Shown here in pieces: positions 63,916-64,000 of a stretch of 64,000 nucleotides of DNA (positions within the stretch are counted from its first letter, which is position 1; each line of letters begins with the position of its first letter). Both the position numbers and the translations under genes were made by a program. Location of the stretch: contig NZ_CP051130.1 in the NCBI RefSeq assembly GCF_013378055.1, forward strand, positions 186,001 to 250,000. Direction: 5' to 3'. The stretch comes from Parasphingopyxis sp. CP4. GTDB taxonomy: Bacteria; Pseudomonadota; Alphaproteobacteria; Sphingomonadales; Sphingomonadaceae. The notes beneath the pieces are model-generated. The model was not told the DNA's origin. It did not search any database and saw nothing but the letters and a program-made list of their open reading frames with translations.

Positions 63916-64000
63916 GAGCGGGCGCTATCATCGATCAGATCAGCTATTATGCTAGAGCGGGCGGGCGGTTGCCGAAAAATGGCAATCCAGCTGGGGAATT
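63912..64000 (+). CDS. Start of a further gene, cut by window edge
   Basis: GTG at 63912 overlaps the gmd stop (GTGA) and opens a frame of 29 codons to the end of the window (begins with [17 protein letters not shown] after the start). The overlap is the usual mark of translational coupling. Too short to assign; another polysaccharide gene is expected. Confidence 0.4.
   Translation, partial: MRAGAIIDQISYYARAGGRLPKNGNPAGE

Overview
The window is chromosomal DNA from a GC-rich alphaproteobacterium, most likely of the order Sphingomonadales. This rests on the rne / N-acetylmuramoyl-amidase / PBP1A arrangement, the style of the RNase E tail, many acyl-CoA dehydrogenases and the short palindromic repeats; it is inference from family knowledge, not a database result. 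There are about 55 credible protein genes and one tRNA. No IS element, intact prophage, rRNA or CRISPR array was seen.

Layout. 0-10.7 kb is core: PBP1A (cut by the left edge) and its upstream amidase on the minus strand, divergent from RNase E, a M48 peptidase with TPRs and a DsbA-type thioredoxin, then RlmE and a Ppx/GppA phosphatase. 10.75-14.0 kb follows tRNA-Gln(CTG) and is a small accessory patch (methyltransferase, a frameshifted orphan gene, a membrane protein, a VOC protein) in which every intergenic gap carries one copy of a ~30-nt hairpin repeat. 14.0-20.2 kb is an envelope-stress block: a psp operon (tiny secreted peptide-PspA-PspC) with a convincing sigma-54 promoter and an upstream palindrome, a cytochrome b / molybdopterin lipoprotein pair, and an XpaC-TelA pair. 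20.3-32 kb is mixed housekeeping: glutaminase, cyanide-insensitive-type bd oxidase with a tiny third subunit, SLC10-like transporter, TypA, PiT phosphate transporter, lipoproteins, a CHAP hydrolase and an M1 aminopeptidase.

32-47.9 kb is a catabolic cluster: five acyl-CoA dehydrogenases (two of them an apparent alpha/beta pair), three SDRs, an acyl-CoA ligase, a diheme cytochrome c, a zinc alcohol dehydrogenase, an EstB-like hydrolase and a GPH-type transporter. Its three operons are tied together by two nearly identical 26-bp promoter/operator elements (32127-32152 and 43368-43393) that resemble MerR-family LiuR-type operators. The substrate cannot be read from sequence; a branched or polycyclic carboxylic acid fits best.

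48.1 kb to the right end is a surface-polysaccharide locus: two UDP-sugar dehydrogenases, WecB, Gmd and Fcl (predicting hexosaminuronic acid and GDP-L-fucose precursors), a GSCFA-TPR protein, a GT4-GT2 fusion, and a 1428-residue protein whose order is GT2-GT2-GT4-SGNH. This locus, the hairpin-spaced patch and the psp promoter region are the parts most worth a second look.
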